From Plesiocystis pacifica SIR-1 (lineage in GTDB: Bacteria > Myxococcota_A > Polyangia > Nannocystales > Nannocystaceae), in assembly GCF_000170895.1 (NCBI RefSeq), contig NZ_ABCS01000047.1:1-64000 (forward strand): 64,000 nt of DNA, read 5' to 3'. The notes under the pieces were generated by a model. That model made no database searches. It was not told where the DNA came from and worked only from the letters and a program-made list of their open reading frames with translations. Shown here in pieces: positions 1-10,600 of this stretch. Made by a program: the position numbers and the translations under genes. Numbering within the stretch: the first letter of the stretch is position 1; every line of letters begins with the position of its first letter.

Positions 1-2
1 CC

Positions 3-3000
3 GGCGCCGCAGATCGTCCAGCTCACGTCGACGACGCCCACCAGCGCGCGTGCACCCTCGACGTCCTCGGCAGCGACGCGCTGCTCGTCGACCTGGGCCG
101 GCTCGCCGCCTTCGTGCTCACGGCCTGGCTTCACGACGAAGCCGACAGCTCCTCTGGGGGCCCGCCCTCCGAGGTGTTCACGCGCCTCGACACCCACCTG
201 CTCCCGCTGCTCGGCGGCTGCGGGCTCATGGACACGCCGATCGGGCCGTTCCCGATCTTCGACGCGCACGCGGCCATGGGCCAGGCGCCGAGCTTCGACC
301 CCTGGGTCGACTCGATCTTCACCACCAACGACGACGGCGCCGGCCCGCTCACGGCGCTGTGGCACCTCAAGGCGCTGATCACCGGCGACGAGAGCAAGAG
401 CCTGTTCGGCGGCTCGTGCTGGATCCCCCTGCACACCATGGTCGGCAGCGCGCTCGGGGCCCTCGACCCCAGCGGCCGGCTGGCGGGGGACACCAGCATC
501 GCCAACCTGACCGCGCTGAGCTCGGTCGCGAACGCCGACGGCGTATGGCTGGGCCTCGACGACTCGACGGCGGGGGAGTACGCGCTGGTCTTGCGCCTGC
601 GTCAGGGCGCCATGGACCTGCCCCTCGACCTCCTGCGCTTCGCCCAGGACCCGAGCGGGAAGTGGTCGCGCATCGCCCAGGTCTCGGCCACGGGCATCGA
701 GCAGCTCGTCGGCAAGGACTTCAGCGAGCTCCTGCGCATCGACCAGGGCCCGTGGCGCTTCACGCTGCTCGACGAGGCCCTCGGGACCCCGCCGTGGGCG
801 GAGCCGGCGGCCCCCGAGTGGTTCGTGACCATCGAGCTCGAGGTCGGCCACGACGGCTCCAGCGTCCTGGCCGTCGAGCTCGGCCCCGAGGGCAGCCCGC
901 TGATCGAGCTGCGCCTGTCCTCGACGGGGGACCCCATCGAGCTCGTCGCGCCCGGTATCGACGCGATCGTGGCGATGCTCGGCGTCCCGGTGCTGACGGC
1001 GTTGGCCGAGGTCATCGACGATGTCATCGACGACGACGGCAACCCGACGGGCGCGCCCTCGTTCCCGGCCATCGTCCGCCTGCTCGAGGCGATCCGCGGT
1101 GCGGACGAGCTGTCCTTCGACTTCGGCCCGCTGACGCTGACCATCGACGACGAGCCCAACTCGGTCATCATCGAGCCGCACCTGCGCCTGACCGGGCTGC
1201 AGCCCGAAGAGGGCGAGGGCGCGATCCACATCGGGGGCGTCGACGCCTCCGTCGAGATCGAGGTCTCGGACAGCTCGGCGCAGATCAAGTCCATCTCGCT
1301 GAAGTTCGAGGACCTGCGCTTTGGCGAGCTGGGGGGCGAGGAGGCGGGCGGGCTGATCGGCTCGCTGATGCCCGATCTGCGCGAGGTCGAGGGCCTGGAC
1401 CTGGGCCTGAGCTGGACGGGGGCGGGGGACGTCATCCCCAGCGGCGGCGCCGTGATCCCGATCCAGCGCTCGATCGGACCCTTCGAGCTCAGCACCATCG
1501 AGTTCGAGATCGACCGCGACGGCCTCGACGTCGGCATCGACGGCGAGTTCTCTTTGGACGGGCTGATCGTCGCGCCCTACGGCTTCGGCTTCTCCGTACC
1601 CTTCGGCTCGGGCGGCCCCGAATTTCGCCTCGACGGCCTCGGCGTGCACTTCGACGCGGGCGGCCTGCGCCTGTCGGGGATGTTCGCCAACATGGGCGGG
1701 GACTTCCTCGGGGCCGCGGTGCTGTCGTGCTTCGACCTGTTCGAGCTCGCGGCCATCGGCGGCTACACGGAGATCCCCGTCAGCCCCGACAGCAGCGACA
1801 CGGAGCCCTCGCTGTTCGTATTCGCGGCCCTCGACGCGCCCTTGGGGGGGGCCCCGTGGTGCTTCGTCACCGGGGTCGCGGCCGGCTTCGGCTACAACCG
1901 CCGGCTCCCGACCTCGGGCAAGGTGTCCGACAACGCCTTCTTACGCGTGCTCAAGGGCGAGCCCCTCGACACGAGCAGCGCCGAGGCGATGCGCGCCTCG
2001 CTCGAGCGCCTCGGCCAGCAGTTCGCCCCGGAGAAGGGCAGCTTCTGGGTCGCGGCGGGCGTCGAATTCCTGTCCTTCGGGCTGATCCAGGGCAAGCTGG
2101 TGGTGGCCCTCGGCTTCGGCAACCACTTCTCGTTCAACATCATCGGCTCGGCCGCCCTGGGCCTCAAGCCGCTGGCCTTCTTCGAGCTCGACTTTCGGGT
2201 CACGGCCGACACGGAGCACTTCGAGCTGGTCGCCGAGCTGTCCAGGAACAGCTACCTGCTGCACCCCGATCTGTTCGGGGTCCACGGCGGCTTCGGGCTC
2301 GCGGTGTGGTGGGCGGGCGAGCACGCCGGCGACTTCGTGCTCACCATCGGCGGCTACCACCCGGGCTTCCTGGCCCCGAGCCACTACCCGGTGGTCGACC
2401 GCATCGGCGTCAAGGCGGTGGTCTACGGCTTCATCCACTTCGCCATCGACGCCTACTTTGCGATCACGCCGCGGGTGATGATGGCCGGCGCCTCGGCCTC
2501 GCTGTGGGCCGAGTTCATGGGCATCGAGGCCGGCCTCGACGTCTACGTCGACGTGCTGATCGAGTGGGACCCCTTCTACATCGAAGGGCGCATGGGCGTG
2601 TCGGTGTGGTTCTACTTCCTGGGCCGCCACGAGATCGGGGTCGACCTGACGATCTGGACGCCGCCGCTGGGCGGACGCGCGACCATCGATCTGGCGCTGG
2701 TCAGCTTCGACATCGAGTTTGGCTCGAAGCGCGAGAGCCCGGGCATGAGCCTGCCGGCGTTCTTCACCCGCCAGCTCGACGTCCCGGCCGAGGGCAGCAA
2801 CTCGTGGCTGACGTTGCCGACCTTCTCCTCCGAGGACATCGCCGGGCTGCTCCGCGTCGACGTGCCCTGGGGTCGGGCCGCGCGGGCAGGGGAGGACGAC
2901 CCCAAGGGCCAGGAGGGCCTGCCCGGGTCCCAGCCGATCCCCGTCGGCCCCGAGTTTGGCGTCACGCTGCGCTCCAAGCTGCCCTCGGGCGCGGCTCCAG

Positions 3001-4733
3001 GCGGTGTCGAGGACGACCCGCTGGCCATCCCGCCCGGGTCCAATCACCAGGTCGCTACGCAGGGCGACGTCGACTTCCCGCTGTGCAAGAAGTCGAACTA
3101 CATCTCGACGCTCGCGCTGACGATGCAGGGGGCCAACAGCGCCTTCGTGCGGCGCCGGGTGATCGTCGGGAAGTTCCCCCAGGCGCAGTTTGGTGAGCGG
3201 GTCGACAACGCCCAGGCGGACGATCCTGCGCGCTACGCCAAGGCGATCAAGGAGAGCGAGGAGCCGGCGGTGCTCAGCGCGGTCGCGGGCATCGCCCTCG
3301 ACTTCACGCCGGTGATGGTGCCGGCCAACGGACACTTCGTGACCACCCGGGAGGAGCCCTCGACGCCCTCCGAGACCTACCCCCTGGCCCTGGGCCGGAG
3401 CGCGGTCAAACCCAGCGGCGGCCGGCCCAGCGCGGGCTCGCCGGTGGGCAGCGGGAGCCGTGGAAGTAACATTCCGACGACGCCGATCGGGGACCTCCGG
3501 GGTAAGCTCGGCGGCCTCCGAGGCAAGGTCGGCAAGTCGCCCTTGCAGGCGCGGACGCCGATCGCCCGCAAGCCAACCATCACCCGCAAGCCGGCCTCGC
3601 TGCGCTCGGCTCGGACGCTGCGGACCCTGGGCGGGGCGGCCTCCAAGAGCGCCGCCGTGGCAGGCGCTGCGCTGCGCCTGTGGCAGGTCGAGCTCCCCCG
3701 GATCGCTCGCCCCGCGCGGCCGTCCGGGGGCGTCAGCAGCCGCGCCCGGCGGATCGAGGTCCCGAGCTCTCCGGCGCGCGGCCCTGCGCTCGCGGCGGTC
3801 GAGCTCCGGGTGCTGAGGCCCAAGGGAACGCGCGCGGGCGTGGCCGCGAACGCCTCGCGCACGGTCACCCGACTGCCGCGCCTCGAGAGCACGGTGCCCA
3901 TCGCCAAGGGGGCGCTGCGCCGGGTGGTGAAGGGCGGCGGGGGCTCGCCGCGGCCGAGCATCGACGTGCCCTCGGGCAAGGCCGTGTTCGTCGACCTCGC
4001 CCAAGGCCGCGCGGCCCGGGGCCGCATCGTCGTCAGCGGCACGCAGATCGTCCGCGCGGTGTTCCTGGGCAAGTTCGGGGAGCCGGTCGGATCGGCCTGG
4101 GTCGACGGCCGCGGCGTGCTGGCGATCCCCGGGCGCGCGAGCGCGGCCGTGATGGTGGGGGAGGGGCGCGACGCGCCCGTCGACCCGCGCACGGGCCAAG
4201 CCCGGGAGGCCGTGGGCGTCGAGCGCTCGAGCCTGCTGTTCGCCGCCGACCGGGACACCCTGGTCGGGCACGGCTGCGTGCTCGACCTGTCCGAGCGCCT
4301 CGGGGCGGACGTCCAGCCCCTCGACCTCGTGCCGGGCCCGCTGGCGCTGCGCTCGGCCTCGACCCTGCACCTCGAGCTGCCCGCCCTGCCCAAGGCCGGC
4401 TGCCTGGTGGTCATGGTCTCGGCCCGCGTGGCCAAGCCCAGGCCCCTCATCGAACAGATCGGGGGCCAGAGCGAGGGCGCGACCCTCGACCAACCGACCC
4501 TCGTCGGCGCCGGTGAGCGCGTCGCCCTGGTGTTCCCCGTGCGCTGCCGCGGCCCCTGGTCGTTCGAGTACGAGGCCGGGCAGGACTGGGCCCTGGACGG
4601 GATCGCGGCCGTGCCCAGGGCCGCCGCCGGGGTCGTCGAGCGCCTGCGCTCGACGGCCTCCTGGGACCTGATTGACGACCGCTGGGCCCCGCCCGCCAAG
4701 ACCGCCTCGACCCTTCGCCTGGAGCTCGCGTGA
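3..4733 (+). CDS. DUF6603-type giant protein, 5' partial
   Basis: The frame is open from the first bases of the window, so the true start lies upstream; a GTG at 114 is possible, but the residues before it also look coding. The core at about nt 1,550-2,730 carries the phrases I associate with DUF6603: VTGVAAGFGYNRRLP, WVAAGVEFLSFGLI, FVLTIGGYHPGF with SHYPVVDRIG, and a beta-rich tail IEWDPFYIEGRMGVSVWF. Upstream are many short beta-strand segments. At about nt 3,400-3,720 there is a basic, Pro/Thr/Arg-rich linker (for example RTPIARKPTITRKP), followed by a further beta-rich domain. I see no transmembrane helix or cytoplasmic enzyme motif. The stop overlaps the next start as TGATG, implying translational coupling and one operon with the next three genes. 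DUF6603 has no function known to me. Family call is from recognised phrases, not a search. Confidence 0.8.
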   Translation, partial: GAADRPAHVDDAHQRACTLDVLGSDALLVDLGRLAAFVLTAWLHDEADSSSGGPPSEVFTRLDTHLLPLLGGCGLMDTPIGPFPIFDAHAAMGQAPSFDPWVDSIFTTNDDGAGPLTALWHLKALITGDESKSLFGGSCWIPLHTMVGSALGALDPSGRLAGDTSIANLTALSSVANADGVWLGLDDSTAGEYALVLRLRQGAMDLPLDLLRFAQDPSGKWSRIAQVSATGIEQLVGKDFSELLRIDQGPWRFTLLDEALGTPPWAEPAAPEWFVTIELEVGHDGSSVLAVELGPEGSPLIELRLSSTGDPIELVAPGIDAIVAMLGVPVLTALAEVIDDVIDDDGNPTGAPSFPAIVRLLEAIRGADELSFDFGPLTLTIDDEPNSVIIEPHLRLTGLQPEEGEGAIHIGGVDASVEIEVSDSSAQIKSISLKFEDLRFGELGGEEAGGLIGSLMPDLREVEGLDLGLSWTGAGDVIPSGGAVIPIQRSIGPFELSTIEFEIDRDGLDVGIDGEFSLDGLIVAPYGFGFSVPFGSGGPEFRLDGLGVHFDAGGLRLSGMFANMGGDFLGAAVLSCFDLFELAAIGGYTEIPVSPDSSDTEPSLFVFAALDAPLGGAPWCFVTGVAAGFGYNRRLPTSGKVSDNAFLRVLKGEPLDTSSAEAMRASLERLGQQFAPEKGSFWVAAGVEFLSFGLIQGKLVVALGFGNHFSFNIIGSAALGLKPLAFFELDFRVTADTEHFELVAELSRNSYLLHPDLFGVHGGFGLAVWWAGEHAGDFVLTIGGYHPGFLAPSHYPVVDRIGVKAVVYGFIHFAIDAYFAITPRVMMAGASASLWAEFMGIEAGLDVYVDVLIEWDPFYIEGRMGVSVWFYFLGRHEIGVDLTIWTPPLGGRATIDLALVSFDIEFGSKRESPGMSLPAFFTRQLDVPAEGSNSWLTLPTFSSEDIAGLLRVDVPWGRAARAGEDDPKGQEGLPGSQPIPVGPEFGVTLRSKLPSGAAPGGVEDDPLAIPPGSNHQVATQGDVDFPLCKKSNYISTLALTMQGANSAFVRRRVIVGKFPQAQFGERVDNAQADDPARYAKAIKESEEPAVLSAVAGIALDFTPVMVPANGHFVTTREEPSTPSETYPLALGRSAVKPSGGRPSAGSPVGSGSRGSNIPTTPIGDLRGKLGGLRGKVGKSPLQARTPIARKPTITRKPASLRSARTLRTLGGAASKSAAVAGAALRLWQVELPRIARPARPSGGVSSRARRIEVPSSPARGPALAAVELRVLRPKGTRAGVAANASRTVTRLPRLESTVPIAKGALRRVVKGGGGSPRPSIDVPSGKAVFVDLAQGRAARGRIVVSGTQIVRAVFLGKFGEPVGSAWVDGRGVLAIPGRASAAVMVGEGRDAPVDPRTGQAREAVGVERSSLLFAADRDTLVGHGCVLDLSERLGADVQPLDLVPGPLALRSASTLHLELPALPKAGCLVVMVSARVAKPRPLIEQIGGQSEGATLDQPTLVGAGERVALVFPVRCRGPWSFEYEAGQDWALDGIAAVPRAAAGVVERLRSTASWDLIDDRWAPPAKTASTLRLELA

Positions 4734-6475
4734 TGTCCAAAGACCTGATTGTCATCGACCGCCCCAACGATCTTCAGCTCTTCGATCGCTGCGATCCCGT
4801 CCTCGACGCGGGCGAGGCCTACACCATCGAGGCCACCCAGACCCTCGACGACCCCCCGCCCGAGGGCGGCGAGCCCAAGCGGGTGTTCGAGGCCACTGGT
4901 ACGGTCTCGATCCGCGTGGTCGGGCCGCAGATCGGGCTCGAGGCGGCCGACGTCGTCGGCATGTACCCGGCGCCGGGGAGCACCGACTCGCCCCTCGAGT
5001 TCCTGCCCCACGTGGCCCTGGCCCGGCGCACGCTGCCCTGGGAGCGGACCGGGCCGATGCAGGCCAAGGCCTGGGTCGCGCTGCTGCTGTTCACGGACGC
5101 GGAGCTGCCCAAGGCCACCAAGGGCGCGCCGACCCGGACCGTCTCGCTGGCCGAGCTGGGCCAGGAGGCCCCGAGCGCCCACGCGGTGATCCAAGACGAG
5201 GTCGGGGCGGACGCGCGGGTCGAGCTCGTCGACGTGCCGACGCACCTGCTGCGCAAGGTCCTGCCCAAGCACGCGGAGCTCGAGTCGCTGTGCCACATGC
5301 GACGCCTGCTCAGCGAGGGCGCGCCGATGTCCGAGCTCGACGACGACGGCGACGTGGCCATCGTCATCGGCAACCGCTTGCCGGTCAAAGGCGGCGAGAC
5401 CCACCACGCGATGCTGGTCTCGCTCGAGGGCCGCAGCGAGCTGTTCCTCGACGGCTTTCGCCAGGCGAGCCACGCCAAGCGCTCGCGGCCCTCGCTGCTG
5501 GGCAAGAGCTCGGGTTCGTCGATCCGCCGGACCACGCTGCTGTCCCGGAGCTCCCGCCTGCGCAGCCGCGCCGGGATGGCGTCGCGGGTGCGCAAGCCGA
5601 TCACCTCGAAGGCGACGATCACCAAGATTCCCGGCAAGACCGCGCCGATCAATCCAGAGAACTTCCCCACGATCCCGGGGTTGATCGAGACCACGCCGCT
5701 GGTCGTCCTCCACCGCTGGAGCTTCGTGCCCAGCGCCGAGGACGGCGACTTCGAGGCGGTGATGAAGCGGATCCGCTTTCGGCCCAACGGCGGGGTCTTG
5801 CCCTTCGGCATGCTCCCGCGGACCTTCACGGCGGCGCCGCGGTCCATCCTGAGCGCCGAGGGGCACCTCGCCGAGCCCCTGGAGTTCGCCCAGGCGAGCT
5901 CCGGGAAGGGGCGCTACCGCGGGCCCCTGGTCCAGGACCCCCCGCCGGATCCGCCCGAGGCCTTCGCCCTGCGGGCGCGCCCGGCCGAGCTCGAGACCGA
6001 GCCCGGGGAAGCTCCGGCCGACGTCTCGCGGCTGGCCGCCTTCGAGCTCGGCCGCCTGCTCGCCCTCGCCGACGACGGCGTGCTCGCGGCCCTGCGTCAG
6101 ATCTCGTGGCGGGTCGAGATGGTCGAGTTCGAGGAGCCGCGCGCCTACGACGATCGGCCCGAGGCGCTGCGCTGGGTCGACGAGCGCATCAACCCCCACA
6201 GCAAGTACAGCGACCCGGCCGGGCCGCTCGTCAACGTGGCGAAGTTCGACTACGCCCAAAACCCCAGCCACGCGGCCGACATCGCTGGTGTCCGCGGGGT
6301 CGAGGCGCGCATCGCCGAGTTCGGCGGCAAGGCCAAGCTGCACCAAAAGCTCGGCGCCCAACACAGCCCGGGCCCCGGGCCCGGGGGTGGCTTCGACCCC
6401 GGCGGGGTGCTCGACGAGCTCGAAACCCTCGCCCTCGACGAGATGTTCGCCGACCTCCTCAACGCAGGCTCCTGA
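4733..6475 (+). CDS. uncharacterised protein, second gene of DUF6603 cassette
   Basis: This 580-residue protein is unrecognised. The ATG at 4733 shares its A with the TGA of the preceding gene; the in-frame GTG at 4730 is less likely. There is no signal peptide or membrane segment. The first 240 residues look globular and acidic. Residues about 240-310 are strongly basic and Ser/Thr/Pro-rich (SHAKRSRPSLLGKSSGSSIRR, then RKPITSKATITKIPGKT), resembling linkers in genes one and four of the cassette. A mixed C-terminal domain follows, ending in an acidic helix-like tail (DELETLALDEMFADLL). Only eight bases separate it from the next gene. Cytoplasmic location is inferred. It may be a structural partner of the DUF6603 protein, but nothing in the sequence proves that. 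Confidence 0.8.
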   Translation: MSKDLIVIDRPNDLQLFDRCDPVLDAGEAYTIEATQTLDDPPPEGGEPKRVFEATGTVSIRVVGPQIGLEAADVVGMYPAPGSTDSPLEFLPHVALARRTLPWERTGPMQAKAWVALLLFTDAELPKATKGAPTRTVSLAELGQEAPSAHAVIQDEVGADARVELVDVPTHLLRKVLPKHAELESLCHMRRLLSEGAPMSELDDDGDVAIVIGNRLPVKGGETHHAMLVSLEGRSELFLDGFRQASHAKRSRPSLLGKSSGSSIRRTTLLSRSSRLRSRAGMASRVRKPITSKATITKIPGKTAPINPENFPTIPGLIETTPLVVLHRWSFVPSAEDGDFEAVMKRIRFRPNGGVLPFGMLPRTFTAAPRSILSAEGHLAEPLEFAQASSGKGRYRGPLVQDPPPDPPEAFALRARPAELETEPGEAPADVSRLAAFELGRLLALADDGVLAALRQISWRVEMVEFEEPRAYDDRPEALRWVDERINPHSKYSDPAGPLVNVAKFDYAQNPSHAADIAGVRGVEARIAEFGGKAKLHQKLGAQHSPGPGPGGGFDPGGVLDELETLALDEMFADLLNAGS

Positions 6476-6483
6476 GCAAGACC

Positions 6484-7632
6484 ATGGCTTACGAGAAGAT
6501 TCACCAAAACACCGCGATCACGGCGCAGTCCTTGGTCCTCGACCAGCTGCGCCAGGGCATCGAGGACGCCCTGAGCGAGGCGGCGTTCAGCGAGGACGAC
6601 GGCATCGACGACGGCTTGATGCTGGTCCCCGAGGCCGGCATCGAGCCCCCGGCCTCGGTCGCCAACATGGAGCTGCACCTCCCGGCCAACCTGGGCGGGT
6701 GGCTGCGCGACCTGGCCCTGCTGCGCGGCGTCCCGCTGGCCTACCTGATCCCCGACCCGCGCCTGCTGCCCCTCGAGTCGATCCGCCTGTTCCACGTCGA
6801 CCGCGGGTGGGTCGACCGGATGATCGACGGCGCGCTCTCGGCCGCCAACCTCGGCAGCCTCGACATGACCTACCGGCTGCACACGATGGTCGGCATCCGC
6901 GACGCCATCGACGAGTCCCTCGACGAGCTGGTCCGCTGGCCGGGCGACGAGGGCCACGGCTACGCCTACACGGACCACTGGACGGCCCACGAGCACGACC
7001 TGCCGATCACCGGGATGTTGATCCGCTCGGAGCTGGTCCGGCGCTGGCCCGAGCTCATCGTCGACGGCTTCCGCGTGGACGGGGCGCTGACCGACATCGA
7101 TCAGCGCTACCGCCAGCGCGTCCGGCTGCTGCGCAAGGAGCTGCTGGCCAAGGACCTGATGATCGTGCTGTTCGCCGGCTCGCCCCGGCGCGTCGAGGTC
7201 CGCGAGCCCAACGTCGCGGTCCGCTTCGGGGTCGAGGCCCACGGCAGCGGGCACCGGGTCAACCGCCGGGCGCAAGACGGCACCTACGTCGACGACCAGT
7301 TCGTGTCGGTCGGCTTTGGCGACGCGCCGCGCCGGGTGCTGGACGTCGGCAAGCTGGCGGACGACATCGTCCCCGGGTCCGGGGCGGCGCCGCCGAGCTG
7401 GGTCGGCCTGTGCCTCGAACAGCTGCCCTACGTGCAGGTGTTCGAGGGCGGCAAGGTGAGCGACGGCTCCAAGGTCGCGGGCGTGCTGTCCAAGATCCCC
7501 AGCCGGATCCTGGGCCAGCGCGACGAGCTGCGCCTGCGCAACGGTCACCGGCTGCAGCTGGCGAACCAGGTTAGGGCTTCAACGACAACCCTGAACCCCA
7601 AGGCTCCCCTCGGAGCGCGGGAGGACGACTGA
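6484..7632 (+). CDS. uncharacterised 382-aa protein, third gene of DUF6603 cassette
   Basis: Start is the ATG at 6484, eight bases after the previous stop. The protein is soluble-looking, with an acidic helical N-terminus (about residues 1-55) and then a domain with distinctive phrases: LRGVPLAYLIPDPRLLPLES, FHVDRGWVDRMIDGALS, LPITGMLIRSELVRRWPEL. Similar phrases recur in unannotated proteins that I remember from actinobacterial and myxobacterial clusters, but I know no experimental function. No catalytic motif, signal peptide or transmembrane segment is visible. Its stop overlaps the ATG of gene four as TGATG, so it is translationally coupled to it. It lacks the basic Pro/Thr linker seen in the other three genes. 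Confidence 0.8.
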   Translation: MAYEKIHQNTAITAQSLVLDQLRQGIEDALSEAAFSEDDGIDDGLMLVPEAGIEPPASVANMELHLPANLGGWLRDLALLRGVPLAYLIPDPRLLPLESIRLFHVDRGWVDRMIDGALSAANLGSLDMTYRLHTMVGIRDAIDESLDELVRWPGDEGHGYAYTDHWTAHEHDLPITGMLIRSELVRRWPELIVDGFRVDGALTDIDQRYRQRVRLLRKELLAKDLMIVLFAGSPRRVEVREPNVAVRFGVEAHGSGHRVNRRAQDGTYVDDQFVSVGFGDAPRRVLDVGKLADDIVPGSGAAPPSWVGLCLEQLPYVQVFEGGKVSDGSKVAGVLSKIPSRILGQRDELRLRNGHRLQLANQVRASTTTLNPKAPLGAREDD

Positions 7633-10600
7633 TGGTCGCGCTTTTGGTCCCGATCCACCTCGACGCCAAGCCGGTCTCCGGGTCTCCGCTCCCGGTGCCC
7701 AAGCTCGACGGCCCCCACTTCAACACCTCCGAGAGCCTCGAGCCCGGGATGCACCTGCGCTGGGCGCTGCCCGACGCGCTCACCCGCGCGCGCACGGTCG
7801 AGAGCCCGCAGGGCACCCAGGCCCTGTTCCCGGCGGTCCCCGACCTGTGGCTGATCGTCCGCTTCGAGCCCGACGCCGGCGCGTCGCCGCCGAAGGTCGA
7901 CCTGGGCAAGGGCCCGAGGCTCCCGCTGGACCTCGCCTCCAAGGCGCGGCGGCCGAGCCTCCGGGGCGGGGTCGGCCGCAAGTTCCTCGGCGCGCGGACG
8001 AAGAAGCAGGCGTCCGCCTTCAACGCGCGCAAGCTCAACCTCAGCAAGCTCTCGCGCTCGCGCACGCCCGTGGCCCGGACCCCCGTGGCCAAGCGGCCCA
8101 GCAAGGGTCTGAGGCCCTTCGGGGGCGCCACCAAGAAGCCCGGGGCTTCCCTGCCGGGGTCTACGATTCCGGGCTCGGTCGGGCCGGGCTCGGGCGAGGC
8201 CACGCTGTCGACGAAGCAGCGGCGCTGGAAGGCCTGGGTGCTCGACTCGCGCACGGGTCAGGCGAAGCCGCTGGCCAGCTGGGAGCCCTCGCAGCCCGAG
8301 GACGCGGGCTCGCTGCTGACGGCGATCGGTCCGCTGCCCGCCGACGCGGCGCACCCGGGCTGGGCGCGCTTTTCGGAGGCGCAGGCCGAGGGCGAGCCCC
8401 TCGGGGTCGGCTACTACCCGCACATCCGCAACCGCTTCGGCTTCCACGACGATCTGGCCGGGGCCCCCGGGGGCGCGGGGCGCTTTAGCTACGCCGTGGT
8501 CGGTTGGTACGCGGACCACCGCGACGACCCGCTGTACCGCGCGAGCAACCGGACCGAGCTCCTCGATCGCTGGGGCCTGCGCGCGGGGGACCAGCCCTCG
8601 CGCCGCGCGGCGCTCACCCACATCACCAAGCAGGTCGCCGACAAGGTCGCGGCCTTCGTGCCCAAGTCGACGCGGATCGAGCCCTCCAAGGGGAAGCGCA
8701 GCCTGAGGCGCAGCCTCGGTCCCGTGAACCAGGCAGCCTCGTTGGCCGAGTCGCTGGCGGGCACGCTCGGGCCCCTCGTCCCGGGCGCCCTGGCCGCGAG
8801 CGGGCCGAGCGAGATCGTCTGCCACGGCGCCGTCGTCGACGTCTCCCGCGTGTCCCAGCCGGCGCCGAGCCAGGACGAGCTGACCTGGGAGGTGGTCGCC
8901 GTGCCCTCGATGCGCAAGGCGATCGCCGAGACGGTCAAGACGCCCGAGTGGCACCAGATCATGACCGAGGCCCTGCTCGCGGGCCAGGACGGCAAGGCGA
9001 CGACCCTGGCGGGGCTCGAGGGCATCCCCGCGGCGCTGCACGCCCTCGACTTCGTCGGCGCGCCGGGGCGGAGCCGCTTTTATGCCCAGCTGACGATCCG
9101 CGCGCGCTCGGTCTTCGACGGGGTCTTGGGCAAGGCGGAGATCGATCCCCACCAGGTGTTCACCGCGACCGAGCAGTTCAGCTCGAGCTTTGGCAAGCGC
9201 CTCAGCGGCGTCGACAAAGCCCCCGGAGTCGGCGGCGTCGGGTCGGCTGCGGCCGCCGGACTCGGGCAGGCGAGCAAGGGGGGCAAGGTGCCGAGCAAGG
9301 TGCCGGGCAAGGTCCCCGACTTTGGGCTCCCGGGGCGGACCAAGACGCCGAAGGCTCGGCCCTACGAGCCCACCAAGGCCGAGGTCGAGGCCCGACAGGC
9401 CGAGCTGGCGGCCGCCTTGGCGCAGCTCGTGGCCCAAGCCGCCGGCCAGGACAAGGCCGTGCACCCCCGGCTCCTCCGGGTCCTCGATACGCGTCGGCGG
9501 GCCCAGCCCGGACAGCTCGCCCCGCTCGTGCGCGGCAGCGACGGCGCGAGCTGGTGGCTCGACGTCGAGAGCGCGGAGGCCGTGCGCGCGCTGATGCTGG
9601 CCACGCACGCGGGCAACCCCGTGGTCGAGGCGCCCTCCCTCGAGACCCTGCACGAGCAACCAGGGCCGCGCTGGTATCGACCGAGCGCTCCCCACGTGCT
9701 CATCGAGCAGGTCGACCGGGGCTACGCCCACGGCTACGACGGTCGCTTCGAGCCCGACGGCACGCTGCGCTGCCGCCTGGCTGGGGACACCTTCACCGCC
9801 GTCGATCCGGTCGTGGGCGACCGGGCCTCGGACAACGCGGTCCCCGGCTCGGTGCTGCTCCACGCCCCGGCGGCCTTCTCGGCGGCCAAGGGCCTGCCCG
9901 GGGCCACGGCCGGCGTGCTCGTCGAGGCCCTGCTGCTCGATCCGGGCTCGGCCAACCTCCTCGCTCGGCACTGGCGCGAGCGCCATCCCGACGCCGCCCC
10001 GAGCCACGCCGAGGCGGTCGAGGCCTTCGAGGCCCAGGCCCTGGGCTGGATGGAGCTGCGCGACCCGGAGCTCAGCGACGAGGAGCGCGACCAGACCGAG
10101 AGCGGCCTGGCCTACGTCGGCGACGATCCGAGCCCCGTCGCGCTGGCCCCGTGGCGCGAGCCGTGGCTGCCGCTGTTCGCCTACGTCCGCCACGCCCAGT
10201 TCGCGGCCGGGGTCGAGTCGGACTACACCCTCGGCGACATCGAGCACGAGATCGTCGATCCCTTCCCGGACTCCGCGGCCGAGCTCCGCAGCGAGCGCTG
10301 CTTCTTGACGGGCGCCGTCACCAAGGTGCTCGAGCGTGAGGTCGGCGGAGGCACCATCGAGGTGCAACACGGCGAGATCCACCACATCCCCTCGACCCTG
10401 CAGATCGAGCGCTACGACCAGCTCTCGCTGAGCCTCACGGCCCTCGACGACGCGCTCTACGACGCCGACCGGCGCGAGCGCAGCGGCCTGCTCCGCGTCG
10501 AGGCCCTCGAGGTCGTGGACGTGTTCGGGAGCCGGCGGGTCTGGTCCTCGGCCAAGGCGATGACGCCCAACCAGGCGGCGGTCCGCGACCCCGAGCAGCA

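Noticed and set aside
1941..4493. Long minus-strand open frame opposite the DUF6603-type gene
   Set aside because: High G+C third-position bias leaves antisense frames open. Its translation is Arg/Ala/Gly/Asp-rich low complexity without domains, while the plus strand has coherent domain phrases.
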